A DNA stretch of 10,570 bases from Bacteroidales bacterium (GCA_017964755.1 JAGCRI010000136.1:1-10570), one strand, 5' to 3'. Positions 1-6,114 are shown, counted from the stretch's first letter. The notes: generated by a model not told the origin, from the letters alone. Numbers and translations are program-made.

Positions 1-1
1 C

Positions 2-844
2 TACCTCAAGAAATTCAACATTGACGCCACTTTTGTAAACATCACAGATTTGGATGCGGTAAAGAAAGCCATGAGACCGAACACCAAGATGATATATACC
101 GAGACAATGACCAACCCGCTGCTCCAAGTCTCAAACCTTCCCGAACTTGCCAAGATTGCACATGCAAACAATGCCAAGCTCGTATCCGACAACACATTCA
201 CACCTATGATTGTAACTCCGGCACATTTCGGCGTTGACGTGGTCATCTACAGTATGACAAAATTCATCAACGGCAAGAACGACTGCGTTGCCGGTGCAAT
301 ATGCTCAACAGCAGAATTCATCAACTCTCTGACAAACGTGAATGACGGTACTGCCATGCTGCTCGGTCCGGTGCTCGCACCACAGCTCTCATCTTCAATT
401 CTCAAAAACCTGCACACACTCCATATCCGCATGATGCAGCACAGCAAAAACGCAATGTATCTTGCTGAACACTTCAGAGAAATTGGCCTCAAATGCAACT
501 ATCCTGGTCTTCCCGACTTCAAGTACCGCGACCTGCTGAAATCAATGATGAACGAGGCTTACGGCTTCGGCGGAATGATTTCCATTGACATGGTTACAGC
601 AGACAAAGCGGCTAAACTGATGGAAAAAATGCAAGAAGAGGGAGTCGGATTCCTTGCTGTTTCTCTCGGATACTTCAAAACATTGTTCAGCAACTCAGGC
701 AAATCCACTTCGTCAGAAGTCCCCGAAGATATTCAGAAAGAGATGGGCATGAGCGAAGGCCTTATCCGTTTCTCTGTCGGTCTTGACATGGATATTGAAA
801 AGACTTTCGAGACTATCAAGAAATGCATTGAAGCAATAGGATAA
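2..844 (+). CDS. Cys/Met-metabolism PLP-dependent lyase (methionine gamma-lyase / cystathionine-lyase type), 5'-truncated
   Basis: The reading frame is open from the left edge to TAA at 842-844, giving 280 visible residues; the N-terminus lies outside. The fold-type I PLP signature of the Cys/Met metabolism family (PF01053) is present. ETMTNP resembles the family's ETPxNP. Asp63 in SDNTF should pair with the pyridine nitrogen. The SMTKFINGK segment carries the PLP lysine at visible residue 87 (nt 260-262). Arg256 in GLIRFSVGLD fits the substrate-carboxylate arginine. The enzyme would cleave or exchange sulfur amino acids such as methionine, cystathionine or O-acetylhomoserine in the cytoplasm. 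The exact reaction cannot be told from this half, because the upstream PLP-phosphate and substrate-selecting residues are missing. A TTG at nt 50 is internal, since homologous sequence continues upstream of it. It is followed by its own terminator and faces rplT tail to tail. Confidence 0.9.
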   Translation, partial: YLKKFNIDATFVNITDLDAVKKAMRPNTKMIYTETMTNPLLQVSNLPELAKIAHANNAKLVSDNTFTPMIVTPAHFGVDVVIYSMTKFINGKNDCVAGAICSTAEFINSLTNVNDGTAMLLGPVLAPQLSSSILKNLHTLHIRMMQHSKNAMYLAEHFREIGLKCNYPGLPDFKYRDLLKSMMNEAYGFGGMISIDMVTADKAAKLMEKMQEEGVGFLAVSLGYFKTLFSNSGKSTSSEVPEDIQKEMGMSEGLIRFSVGLDMDIEKTFETIKKCIEAIG

Positions 845-866
845 CAAAACTTCCAGATTTTTATAT

Positions 867-904
867 GAGGGGGGGACCGCAGCAGCGTGTCCCCCTCTTT
901 TTTT
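867..904 (+). terminator. Rho-independent terminator of the PLP lyase gene
   Basis: A GC-rich hairpin starts 23 nt after the stop codon. GGGGGAC (871-877) pairs perfectly with GTCCCCC (889-895) around an 11-nt loop, and the G-run at 869-870 can extend the stem. Seven T residues follow at 898-904. The stem and T-tract order fits the plus strand. Confidence 0.85.
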
Positions 905-921
905 ATGCCGGCATAAAAAAA
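898..921. repeat. Perfect 24-bp palindrome, T7-ATGCCGGCAT-A7
   Basis: The 24 bases are exactly self-complementary, centred between 909 and 910. The left T7 is also the U-tract of the plus-strand terminator, and the right A7 supplies the U-tract of the minus-strand terminator. It sits between convergent genes. A stem with no loop bases cannot fold fully, so it may be a composite terminator element, or a protein site; the latter is only inference. Confidence 0.8.
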
Positions 922-946
922 GGCAGCCTCACGGCCACCTCTTTTT
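915..946 (-). terminator. Rho-independent terminator of the infC-rpmI-rplT transcript
   Basis: On the minus strand AGGTGGCC (940-933) pairs with GGCTGCCT (928-921) around a GTGA loop. This gives eight pairs including two G-U wobbles, followed by a T-run ending at 915; an A-run (946-942) precedes it. On the plus strand the two wobbles become A-C mismatches, so the hairpin is polarised toward the minus strand. It lies about 50 nt beyond the rplT stop. Confidence 0.8.
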
Positions 947-973
947 CATTGCAAACCCTTGACTATTTGTCAT

Positions 974-989
974 GACTGTACTGACAGTC
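974..989 (-). other. Small hairpin touching the rplT stop codon
   Basis: GACTGT (974-979) and ACAGTC (984-989) form a perfect 6-bp stem with a 4-nt loop. It begins inside the rplT stop codon (TAG, 991-989) on the minus-strand transcript. No T-run follows, so it is not a terminator by itself. It could be a 3'-end-protecting or pausing element, or chance. Confidence 0.4.
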
Positions 990-1336
990 TATTTCTTAAC
1001 TAAATCGACGATTGCTTTAAATGCCATCGGATTATTCATTGCGAGGTCGGCGAGAGCCTTGCGGTTAAGCGCAATGCCCTTCTTTCCGAGCATACCCATG
1101 AAAGCTGAGTATGAGAGGCCATATTCGCGAACGCCCGCATTGATACGGGTAATCCATAAACTGCGGAAAGCTCTTTTCTTGTCTTTCCTGTCGCGGTAGG
1201 CGTATTTCTGCCCTTTTTCCCACGTGTTTTTTGATACGGTCCAAACGTTTTTGCATTTGCAGAAGTACCCTTTGGTAAGGTTCAAAATCTTTTTTCTTCT
1301 TGCTCTCGAAGCAACATGATTAACTGATCTTGACAT
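989..1336 (-). CDS. rplT: 50S ribosomal protein L20 (bL20)
   Basis: The protein has 115 residues, the normal L20 length, and aligns end to end with the family: SVNHVASRARRKKIL at the basic N-terminus, YAYRDRKDKKRAFRSLWITRINA in the middle, then LNRKALADLAMNNPMAFKAIV. L20 binds 23S rRNA early in 50S assembly and in many bacteria represses its own operon. The ATG at 1336 is favoured by an AAAGGAG Shine-Dalgarno element 7 nt upstream, which is unusual for this window. One oddity stands out: residues 26-28 are Cys-Lys-Cys where L20 proteins normally read Gly-Ala-Arg (GYFGARKNVW type). It is the last gene of infC-rpmI-rplT, 83 nt after rpmI, and is followed by a terminator. Confidence 0.97.
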   Translation of the reverse strand: MSRSVNHVASRARRKKILNLTKGYFCKCKNVWTVSKNTWEKGQKYAYRDRKDKKRAFRSLWITRINAGVREYGLSYSAFMGMLGKKGIALNRKALADLAMNNPMAFKAIVDLVKK

Positions 1337-1342
1337 AATTTT

Positions 1343-1349
1343 CTCCTTT
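1343..1349 (-). promoter_or_regulatory. Shine-Dalgarno sequence of rplT
   Basis: The minus strand reads AAAGGAG, then 6-7 bases, then ATG. The longer string AAAGAAAGGAG is identical to that before infC. Nearly all other starts in this window lack such a sequence, so it probably matters for rplT translation. Family knowledge says Bacteroidota use Shine-Dalgarno pairing rarely. Confidence 0.75.
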
Positions 1350-1419
1350 CTTTTTTACGTCAGCGGTTCAAAATCATGAACTCTTAATTTGATGATAGTA
1401 AAGTTAATAATTTAATTTT

Positions 1420-1617
1420 TTAGCAGAGTCCCAACGTTTTCTTGATTGTACCTTCCAAAGTACGGTCAACGATGGCGCTGTAAGCCAGATTACGTTTACG
1501 TTTTGTTGATTTTTTCGTAAGAATGTGGCTGTGATAAGCGTGGTGTCTCTTGATTTTACCGGTGCCTGTCAGAGTGAATCTCTTCTTAGCAGCGGATTTG
1601 GATTTGATTTTTGGCAT
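1420..1617 (-). CDS. rpmI: 50S ribosomal protein L35 (bL35)
   Basis: The product is a very basic 65-residue protein, normal for L35. It begins MPKIKSKSAAKKRFTLTGTG, followed by KIKRHHAYHSHILTKKSTKRKRNL, the characteristic L35 core. L35 is a small late-assembly component of the 50S subunit. The gene sits between infC (46-nt gap) and rplT (83-nt gap) on the same strand, the usual infC-rpmI-rplT order. Only a weak AGGA lies 2-3 nt before the ATG, too close to be a good ribosome-binding site, so translation may be coupled to infC or use an A-rich leader as is common in Bacteroidota. The C-terminus ends in LGLC, a lineage variation of no obvious meaning. Confidence 0.96.
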   Translation of the reverse strand: MPKIKSKSAAKKRFTLTGTGKIKRHHAYHSHILTKKSTKRKRNLAYSAIVDRTLEGTIKKTLGLC

Positions 1618-1663
1618 TTTCCTAAGATTTTTAAAGATTAATATTTAAGGGTGTTGCAATTTT

Positions 1664-2221
1664 CTATTTTTTCGGGTTCAAAATGATGAACATCTTCTTT
1701 CCTTCCAGTTTTGGCAGCTGCTCAGGCTTGCCGAACTCCTCAACAGCCTGTGCGAACTTGAGCAGAATCAGCTCGCCTTGCTCCTTGTAAACAATGGAAC
1801 GGCCTTTGAAAAAGACTTCAACTTTGACCTTGCAGTTGTCTTTGAGAAATCTGATTGCGTGATTGCTCTTGAACTCAAAGTCATGGTCATCTGTCTGCGG
1901 GCTGAGCCTTATCTCCTTCGTAACAATCTTCGCTGACTTGGCTTTGTTCTCCTTCAGTTTTTTCTTCTGCTCATACAGAAACTTCTGATAGTCCATCACC
2001 TTGCATACCGGCGGATTTGTCTGTGGGGAAATCTCCACCAAATCCATCTCCATATTATCGGCGATTTCCAAAGCCTCTCTCAAAGAGACTATTTTGGCTT
2101 CAATGCCTTCGCCCACAACCCTCACCACCGGCGAGGTTATGCCTCTGTTTATCTTATGGGCTGTCTCTTTTGCCTGCTGTCCTCCCCTATTCTGAATAGG
2201 TCTGTTTACTTGTGTTGCGAT
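1664..2221 (-). CDS. infC: Translation initiation factor IF-3, starting at an AUC codon
   Basis: IF-3 binds the 30S subunit, blocks premature 50S joining and rejects initiation at non-standard codons. From the AUC at 2221-2219 the protein has 185 residues. The N-domain holds INRGITSPVVRVV (24-36) and NPPVCKVMDYQKFLYEQKKK (about 69-88). The Lys-rich linker leads to the C-domain with KEIRLSPQTDDHD (102-114), FFKGR (137-141) and PKLEGKKM (170-177). The first in-frame standard start is GTG at 2128, but that would delete the conserved INRGI stretch that opens IF-3 proteins. Between the upstream in-frame TAA and that GTG there is no ATG, GTG or TTG. An AAAGGAG element sits 7 nt before the AUC. Non-AUG starts on infC (AUU in E. 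coli) are known to serve autoregulation. thrS, often upstream of infC, is absent here. Confidence 0.93.
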   Translation of the reverse strand: MATQVNRPIQNRGGQQAKETAHKINRGITSPVVRVVGEGIEAKIVSLREALEIADNMEMDLVEISPQTNPPVCKVMDYQKFLYEQKKKLKENKAKSAKIVTKEIRLSPQTDDHDFEFKSNHAIRFLKDNCKVKVEVFFKGRSIVYKEQGELILLKFAQAVEEFGKPEQLPKLEGKKMFIILNPKK

Positions 2222-2228
2222 ACCGTTA

Positions 2229-2235
2229 CTCCTTT
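2229..2235 (-). promoter_or_regulatory. Shine-Dalgarno sequence that sets the AUC start of infC
   Basis: AAAGGAG on the minus strand is separated by 7 nt from the AUC at 2221-2219, ideal spacing. It is the main evidence for the start codon choice. It lies inside the longer AAAGAAAGGAG that also precedes rplT. Confidence 0.8.
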
Positions 2236-2272
2236 CTTTAAAATATGATAACTTTTATTTAAAAATCGGCTG

Positions 2273-2280
2273 CAAAAATA
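2273..2280 (-). promoter_or_regulatory. Likely promoter -7 box of infC-rpmI-rplT
   Basis: TATTTTTG on the minus strand matches the Bacteroidota -7 consensus TAnnTTTG and runs on as TTTGCA. No clear TTTG/TTG lies 19-21 nt upstream; only a T-run at 2301-2297 is near. The start of transcription would leave a leader of about 45 nt before the AUC. It lies between lpdA and infC, so the translation operon need not depend on lpdA read-through. Confidence 0.55.
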
Positions 2281-2408
2281 CAATTTTTTTCAACATAAAA
2301 ATCCCGAAACGACATTTCATTTTCATCAGAAAAAAAACATTTTGCAGACAAGAATAAATCTCTAATTATCAACAATTTATCATGCTAATCATTTTCAATT
2401 CCGGCATA

Positions 2409-3809
2409 TCAGAGATGCACAGCCTCACCGTAAGCCGCGGCGGCGGCCTCCATTATGGCCTCCGACATAGTGGGATGCGGATGTACAGCTTCGATAACTT
2501 CACGGCCGGTAACTCCATTTGCGCGGGCCAAAACCACACCGGAAATCATCTCCGTGACATTATCGCCGATGAGGTGGCAGCCGAGCCATTTCCCCGTCTG
2601 CTTGTCGAAGATAACCTTGACCATGCCATCACGTGCGCCCGCAGCTGTAGCCTTACCAGAAGCCGTGAACGGGAACTTGCCGACCAAAATATCGTAACCC
2701 GCCTCCAGCGCCTTCTTTTCAGACATTCCCACAGAAGCGATTTCGGGCGTAGTGTATGTGCAGCCAGGAATATTGCCGTAATCCAACGGTTTCGGAGAAA
2801 GTCCGGCGATTTTCTCCACACAGACCAACGCCTCATGCGAAGCCACGTGGGCAAGTGCAGGACCGGGCACAATGTCGCCTATGGCATAAATACCCTCGCA
2901 ATTTGTACGGTAAAACTCGTCAACTATGACCTTGCCACGCTCAACAGCCACACCATACTCCTCAAGTCCGAGCCCCTCAAGGTTTGAAGTGATTCCGACA
3001 GCCGAAAGCACTGCTTCGGCCTCAATTTCGCAATGAGTGTCTTTCTTTGTGTCGTGGATAAAGACTGTGCACATATCATTCTCTATTTCAACCTTTTCCA
3101 CAGCTGCAGAAGTCATCACCTTAATGCCGGCCTTACGGAAAGAACGCTCCAGCTGCTTTGAAATCTCTTCATCCTCAAGCGGAACAAGATTCGGCAGAAA
3201 TTCCACAATGGTAACCTGCGTGCCAAGCGAAGAGTAGAAATAGGCAAGTTCGCTTCCAATTGCTCCAGAGCCCATAACCACCATCGACTTAGGCTGTTTC
3301 GGCAGCGAGAGGGCAATGCGGTATCCGAAAACATGCACCCCGTCTTGAGGCACATTGGGCAGTTCGCGCGAGCGTGCGCCTGTCGCCAGAATGATATGGT
3401 CGGCTTCGTAGGTCGCCATGCCCTCATCTGAAAAGACCATCACCTTACGGTCTTTGACAATTCTACCCATACCTGATATCACATCAACTTTATTCTTTTT
3501 AAGCAAAAACTGCACGCCCTTGCTCATCTGCTCGGCCACGTTGCGGCTCCGCTTCACTATCGCCTCAAAATCAGGTGCGACTTCGCCATTTACGGCGACA
3601 CCATAATCAGAAGCGTGTTTGAGATAATTGAAAACCTGCGCAGACTTCAGCAACGCCTTGGTAGGGATACATCCCCAATTAAGGCAAATCCCCCCCAATT
3701 CAGCCCGCTCAACAACGGCAACCTTAAAATTCAACTGCGCAGCACGGATAGCGGCGACATAACCGCCGGGACCGCTGCCTATAACTATAATGTCATATTT
3801 CTGCTCCAT
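2409..3809 (-). CDS. lpdA: Dihydrolipoamide dehydrogenase (E3)
   Basis: This FAD flavoenzyme reoxidises dihydrolipoamide with NAD+ for 2-oxoacid dehydrogenase complexes or the glycine cleavage system. From ATG 3809 it has 466 residues, the usual E3 length. Visible signatures are the FAD-binding GSGPGG (11-16), the redox disulfide in GGICLNWGCIPTK (Cys42, Cys47), a second dinucleotide site GSGAIGSELAYFYSSLG, the FAD motif YAIGDIVPGPALAHVASHEA, and the C-terminal catalytic HPHPTMSE (His445, Glu450 by analogy with E. coli His444/Glu449). A TTG eight codons upstream (3833) is less likely, because MEQKYDIIVIG is a typical E3 beginning. No E1, E2 or glycine cleavage gene is adjacent, so its partner complex is unknown. 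It has its own promoter; infC lies 187 nt downstream with another. Confidence 0.96.
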   Translation of the reverse strand: MEQKYDIIVIGSGPGGYVAAIRAAQLNFKVAVVERAELGGICLNWGCIPTKALLKSAQVFNYLKHASDYGVAVNGEVAPDFEAIVKRSRNVAEQMSKGVQFLLKKNKVDVISGMGRIVKDRKVMVFSDEGMATYEADHIILATGARSRELPNVPQDGVHVFGYRIALSLPKQPKSMVVMGSGAIGSELAYFYSSLGTQVTIVEFLPNLVPLEDEEISKQLERSFRKAGIKVMTSAAVEKVEIENDMCTVFIHDTKKDTHCEIEAEAVLSAVGITSNLEGLGLEEYGVAVERGKVIVDEFYRTNCEGIYAIGDIVPGPALAHVASHEALVCVEKIAGLSPKPLDYGNIPGCTYTTPEIASVGMSEKKALEAGYDILVGKFPFTASGKATAAGARDGMVKVIFDKQTGKWLGCHLIGDNVTEMISGVVLARANGVTGREVIEAVHPHPTMSEAIMEAAAAAYGEAVHL

Positions 3810-3850
3810 AAAATTTATTTTTAATGTTAACAATTTCTTCCAAAAGTTTG

Positions 3851-3858
3851 CAAAGATA
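3851..3858 (-). promoter_or_regulatory. Likely -7 box of lpdA
   Basis: TATCTTTG on the minus strand fits TAnnTTTG and is followed by CA. The upstream element is weak (TTTT at 3880-3877, 18 nt away). It implies a leader of roughly 35 nt. It is back to back with the tonB promoter. Confidence 0.55.
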
Positions 3859-3908
3859 CAACATAGAAACTAACAGAAAACTTTTTTTATCAAAAAAAAT
3901 AATATCAA

Positions 3909-3939
3909 TTGACAAATCCAAACAATTTTATTACCTTTG
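3909..3939 (+). promoter_or_regulatory. Promoter of the TonB gene, TTG-N20-TACCTTTG
   Basis: TTG at 3909-3911, exactly 20 nt, then TACCTTTG at 3932-3939 is a close match to the Bacteroidota primary promoter (TTTG, 19-21 nt, TAnnTTTG). It leaves a leader of about 45 nt before the ATG at 3994. I see no Fur-like operator that I could defend. Confidence 0.72.
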
Positions 3940-3993
3940 CAACGTTATTTGTATAGTAATGTTTTTTTGTAACATAGAAATAATTACAGAGTT

Positions 3994-4680
3994 ATGATAG
4001 AGAAAAAATCAGCAAAAGGTAATCTTGAGAACAAAAAGGTGACATTTGTCCTTATCGGACTTATTGTCGTCCTCGCTCTTGTCTATGCAAGTTTCGAGTT
4101 GTTCGCAAGCCAAGACAAGAAAGAGATTGTTGTCTTGGAAGACGAAGAAGTCATTATTGTGGAAGACAATGTCATAGCCACAGACCAAACACCTCCGCCA
4201 CCACCACCAGAGCCGGTACAACAAACTACAGAAATAGTCCTTAACATCGTTGATGACAATATCAAAGTTGAAACAAATTGGGATTTCTCGAATGAATTCG
4301 ATGAAAATGAGACTATTGAAGAGTATGTACCGATTGAAATAGTGGAAGAGGAAGTTGAAGAGGCACCGCCGGTACGTATTGCCGAAGAGATGCCGGAATT
4401 TATAGGCGGAACAGATGCCCTTTATGAGTTCCTTCGCAACAATCTGCAATATCCTGAAATTGCAAGGACAAACAACATCCAAGGCACTGTTCTCATTGAG
4501 TTCGTTGTGGAACGTGACGGCAGAGTTTCAAATGTTAAAGCTGTTGCACCTCTTTACCCTGACTGCGATGCCGAAGCAATCCGCGTAGTGCAAAAGCTGC
4601 CTAAATGGAAACCCGGCAAACAAATGGGAAAACCGGTCCGTGTTTACTACAACCTTCCTATTCGTTTCGCATTGAACTAA
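3994..4680 (+). CDS. tonB: TonB-family energy transducer
   Basis: This 228-residue protein would transmit proton-motive force from an ExbBD motor to TonB-dependent outer-membrane receptors. A short cytoplasmic N-terminus (MIEKKSAKGNLENKK) precedes one membrane span (about 17-37). A periplasmic linker follows with a six-proline run at 67-72, and then a C-terminal TonB domain (about 134-227) with MPEFIGG, LQYPEIARTNNIQGTVLIEFVVERDGRV and PKWKPGKQMGKPVRVYYNLPIRF. The linker (44-133) is strikingly acidic: I count 28 Asp/Glu and only Lys91 and Arg128, unlike the Pro-Lys/Glu-Pro linker of E. coli TonB. The ATG follows a good promoter and has no Shine-Dalgarno sequence. exbB, exbD and a receptor are not in view, so its cargo is unknown. 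It ends at a terminator shared with ispD. Confidence 0.92.
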   Translation: MIEKKSAKGNLENKKVTFVLIGLIVVLALVYASFELFASQDKKEIVVLEDEEVIIVEDNVIATDQTPPPPPPEPVQQTTEIVLNIVDDNIKVETNWDFSNEFDENETIEEYVPIEIVEEEVEEAPPVRIAEEMPEFIGGTDALYEFLRNNLQYPEIARTNNIQGTVLIEFVVERDGRVSNVKAVAPLYPDCDAEAIRVVQKLPKWKPGKQMGKPVRVYYNLPIRFALN

Positions 4681-4697
4681 CAACAAAAGAAAAACAT

Positions 4698-4731
4698 AAA
4701 AAAAGCGTCATCAAAAAGATGGCGCTTTTTT
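4698..4731. terminator. Bidirectional terminator between tonB and ispD
   Basis: GCGTCATC (4705-4712) pairs with GATGGCGC (4718-4725) around five A residues: eight pairs, one of them G-U on the plus strand. An A-run precedes and a T-run (4726-4731) follows. It lies 25 nt after the tonB stop and directly after the ispD stop on the other strand, so it can serve both; it is slightly stronger for tonB. Confidence 0.85.
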
Positions 4732-4732
4732 A

Positions 4733-5404
4733 TTATATCTTCCCAAAATCAGACTTATAGGTGATTTTAAAATTCCCGCTGTCACCAGGCACTATCCGCA
4801 CTATCTCATCCGGAAGATAACGCAGCACAATGGAAGCATCATCGGTCGGAGTGAACGCGGTGTCGGCCAAAGCCTTAGCAAAAGCGGCACGGATAGTACC
4901 AACTTTGAAAGCCTGAGGTGTCTGCGCATTCATAAGCAAACGCCTGTCGGGGACGGAAATGACCCTTGTCCTGTCATTATCAGTAACATAAACGGTATCA
5001 GTTGCGGGCACCGCCACAGTGGCTGCATTACACACCTCCAAACATTTGAGCAAGTCATCAATAATTCTGGATGACAAATTCGGCCGCGCCGCATCATGAA
5101 TAAGCAGATTGTCACTATCCTCCGTACAGACACGCACTGCATTATACGATGAAAGATAACGTTCCGCCCCACCCTCAACAACCTTAGCAATCTTCGTGAA
5201 ACCAAATCTGCACTTAATCTCATCCACAAGATCAAAATATTCGGGATTTGCCACCACAATAACAGAATCCACCGAATAATGTTCCTGAAAGGTCTCGAGT
5301 GCATTAGCTATCAGAGGCTTACCATTTATTTCCACAAATTGTTTCGGCATTTCAAGCCCTGTCCTGCTGCCGCTTCCCGCCGCCAAAAGTGCTACAATAT
5401 TCAT
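4733..5404 (-). CDS. ispD: 2-C-methyl-D-erythritol 4-phosphate cytidylyltransferase
   Basis: IspD couples CTP to methylerythritol phosphate in the MEP route to isoprenoid precursors. The 223-residue protein shows the nucleotide-binding LLAAGSGSR (6-14) with PKQF (20-23), GGAERYLSSYNA (78-89), LIHDAARP (101-108), ATDTV (134-138), QTPQAF (161-166), TDDAS (187-191) and NFKIT with Lys213, matching the E. coli catalytic Lys213. Arg154 or Arg155 is the likely counterpart of E. coli Arg157. The protein stops soon after Asp219, so the last helix is a few residues shorter than usual. Ribitol-phosphate cytidylyltransferases (TarI type) are related, but HDAARP and the overall pattern favour IspD. Its ATG is 9 nt after the LysE-type gene, so the two are probably co-transcribed. 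Confidence 0.88.
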   Translation of the reverse strand: MNIVALLAAGSGSRTGLEMPKQFVEINGKPLIANALETFQEHYSVDSVIVVANPEYFDLVDEIKCRFGFTKIAKVVEGGAERYLSSYNAVRVCTEDSDNLLIHDAARPNLSSRIIDDLLKCLEVCNAATVAVPATDTVYVTDNDRTRVISVPDRRLLMNAQTPQAFKVGTIRAAFAKALADTAFTPTDDASIVLRYLPDEIVRIVPGDSGNFKITYKSDFGKI

Positions 5405-5413
5405 ATATGACGA

Positions 5414-6070
5414 TTATCTGAATGACAGCGTTGTCCTGACAATAAGCACCACGCCCAACACAGCAAGGACAAGCCCGACAATACGGCTTATGAGGAAAAT
5501 TCTTTCAGGAGTTAGCAGTTTTTTTATCTTATTAGCGAAAAAGCTCTTCAACGTATCGGTGCCGAGAGTGGTCGCCAGAATGCAAAAGAGGAAGAAAACC
5601 TGCTCGCGCAAAGTCTCACCGGAAATAGGAATGACACCTATCCAAAGAATCCAGACAAAAGGGTTGGTGATATTGAAGATAAAACCCTTGAAAGCATATT
5701 GGAACATCTGGTATTTGGAAGGGCGCGACTCGATAGCCTGCACCGCTGCAGTCGCCACAGCAGCCCTATGACGCGGGTTCAGATCTGTCTTTTTATTGAA
5801 AAATGTATAAATGCCATATCCCACCAATATTACTCCCCCGACAATTCCCATAATGAAGCTGGCGGTGTTGCTATCCTGTATTATGCCGGCAAATCCCCAC
5901 AGGCATAACGAGACCAGAAGAATGTCGCTGACCGAAATGCCAACCGCCAAGGCAAAACCGGCACGGAAACCTCTCGAAATGCTCGTCTGAAGTATTGAAA
6001 AAAGAGCTGCGCCGGGGGCGATAGCTAACACCAAACCTATAGATACAGCCTTAATGAGTGCAACAAACAT
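5414..6070 (-). CDS. LysE-family amino-acid exporter/translocator
   Basis: This 218-residue inner-membrane protein has about six hydrophobic segments (roughly 5-25, 38-62, 70-91, 131-148, 157-178, 192-213). The family's early motif appears as APGAALFSILQTSISRGFRAGFALAVGISVSD (18-49), and ITNPFVWILW (134-143) matches the NPK/NPF loop of the second half. LysE-type proteins export amino acids or similar small solutes; the substrate cannot be read from sequence. A polar loop (93-120) separates the two halves. It is first in a likely two-gene unit with ispD (9-nt gap), with a -7 box 19 nt before its start. No functional link to isoprenoid synthesis is known to me, so the pairing may only be transcriptional. 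Confidence 0.85.
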   Translation of the reverse strand: MFVALIKAVSIGLVLAIAPGAALFSILQTSISRGFRAGFALAVGISVSDILLVSLCLWGFAGIIQDSNTASFIMGIVGGVILVGYGIYTFFNKKTDLNPRHRAAVATAAVQAIESRPSKYQMFQYAFKGFIFNITNPFVWILWIGVIPISGETLREQVFFLFCILATTLGTDTLKSFFANKIKKLLTPERIFLISRIVGLVLAVLGVVLIVRTTLSFR

Positions 6071-6088
6071 CTCTCAAAATTTGAAGTG

Positions 6089-6096
6089 CAAAGATA
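6089..6096 (-). promoter_or_regulatory. Likely -7 box of the LysE-type gene and ispD
   Basis: TATCTTTG on the minus strand sits between the ftsY stop and the LysE-type start and continues CACTT. Exactly the same 14-base GTATCTTTGCACTT precedes ftsY. The only upstream element is a weak TTAG (6118-6115). The leader would be very short, about 12 nt. Confidence 0.55.
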
Positions 6097-6114
6097 CAAT
6101 TTAATTTTGGAAAA

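Noticed and set aside
1337..1419. Possible L20 autoregulatory structure in the rpmI-rplT gap
   Set aside because: Only a 5-bp GTTCA/TGAAC hairpin is visible; I cannot match it to the 23S-like pseudoknot or helix junction known from other L20 leaders.
1664..2128. infC starting at GTG 2128 (154 residues)
   Set aside because: It would remove the conserved INRGITSP opening of IF-3 and has no ribosome-binding signal, whereas the AUC at 2221 has both.
2382..2987. Plus-strand open frame of 201 codons antisense to lpdA
   Set aside because: It overlaps the E3 gene entirely in its coding part, has no recognisable domain, and lpdA has every expected motif on the other strand.
3807..3833. lpdA starting at TTG 3833
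   Set aside because: The extra MLTLKINF is not part of E3 proteins; ATG at 3809 begins MEQKYDIIVIG, typical of the family.
3940..3993. Possible structured leader or Fur site upstream of tonB
   Set aside because: Only a weak ATGTT/AACAT stem around a T-run; A/T-rich sequence gives such matches by chance.
4009..4482. Minus-strand open frame of 157 codons antisense to tonB
   Set aside because: Its low-complexity Trp and Phe-rich translation mirrors the proline and acidic runs of TonB; no promoter or start signal supports it.
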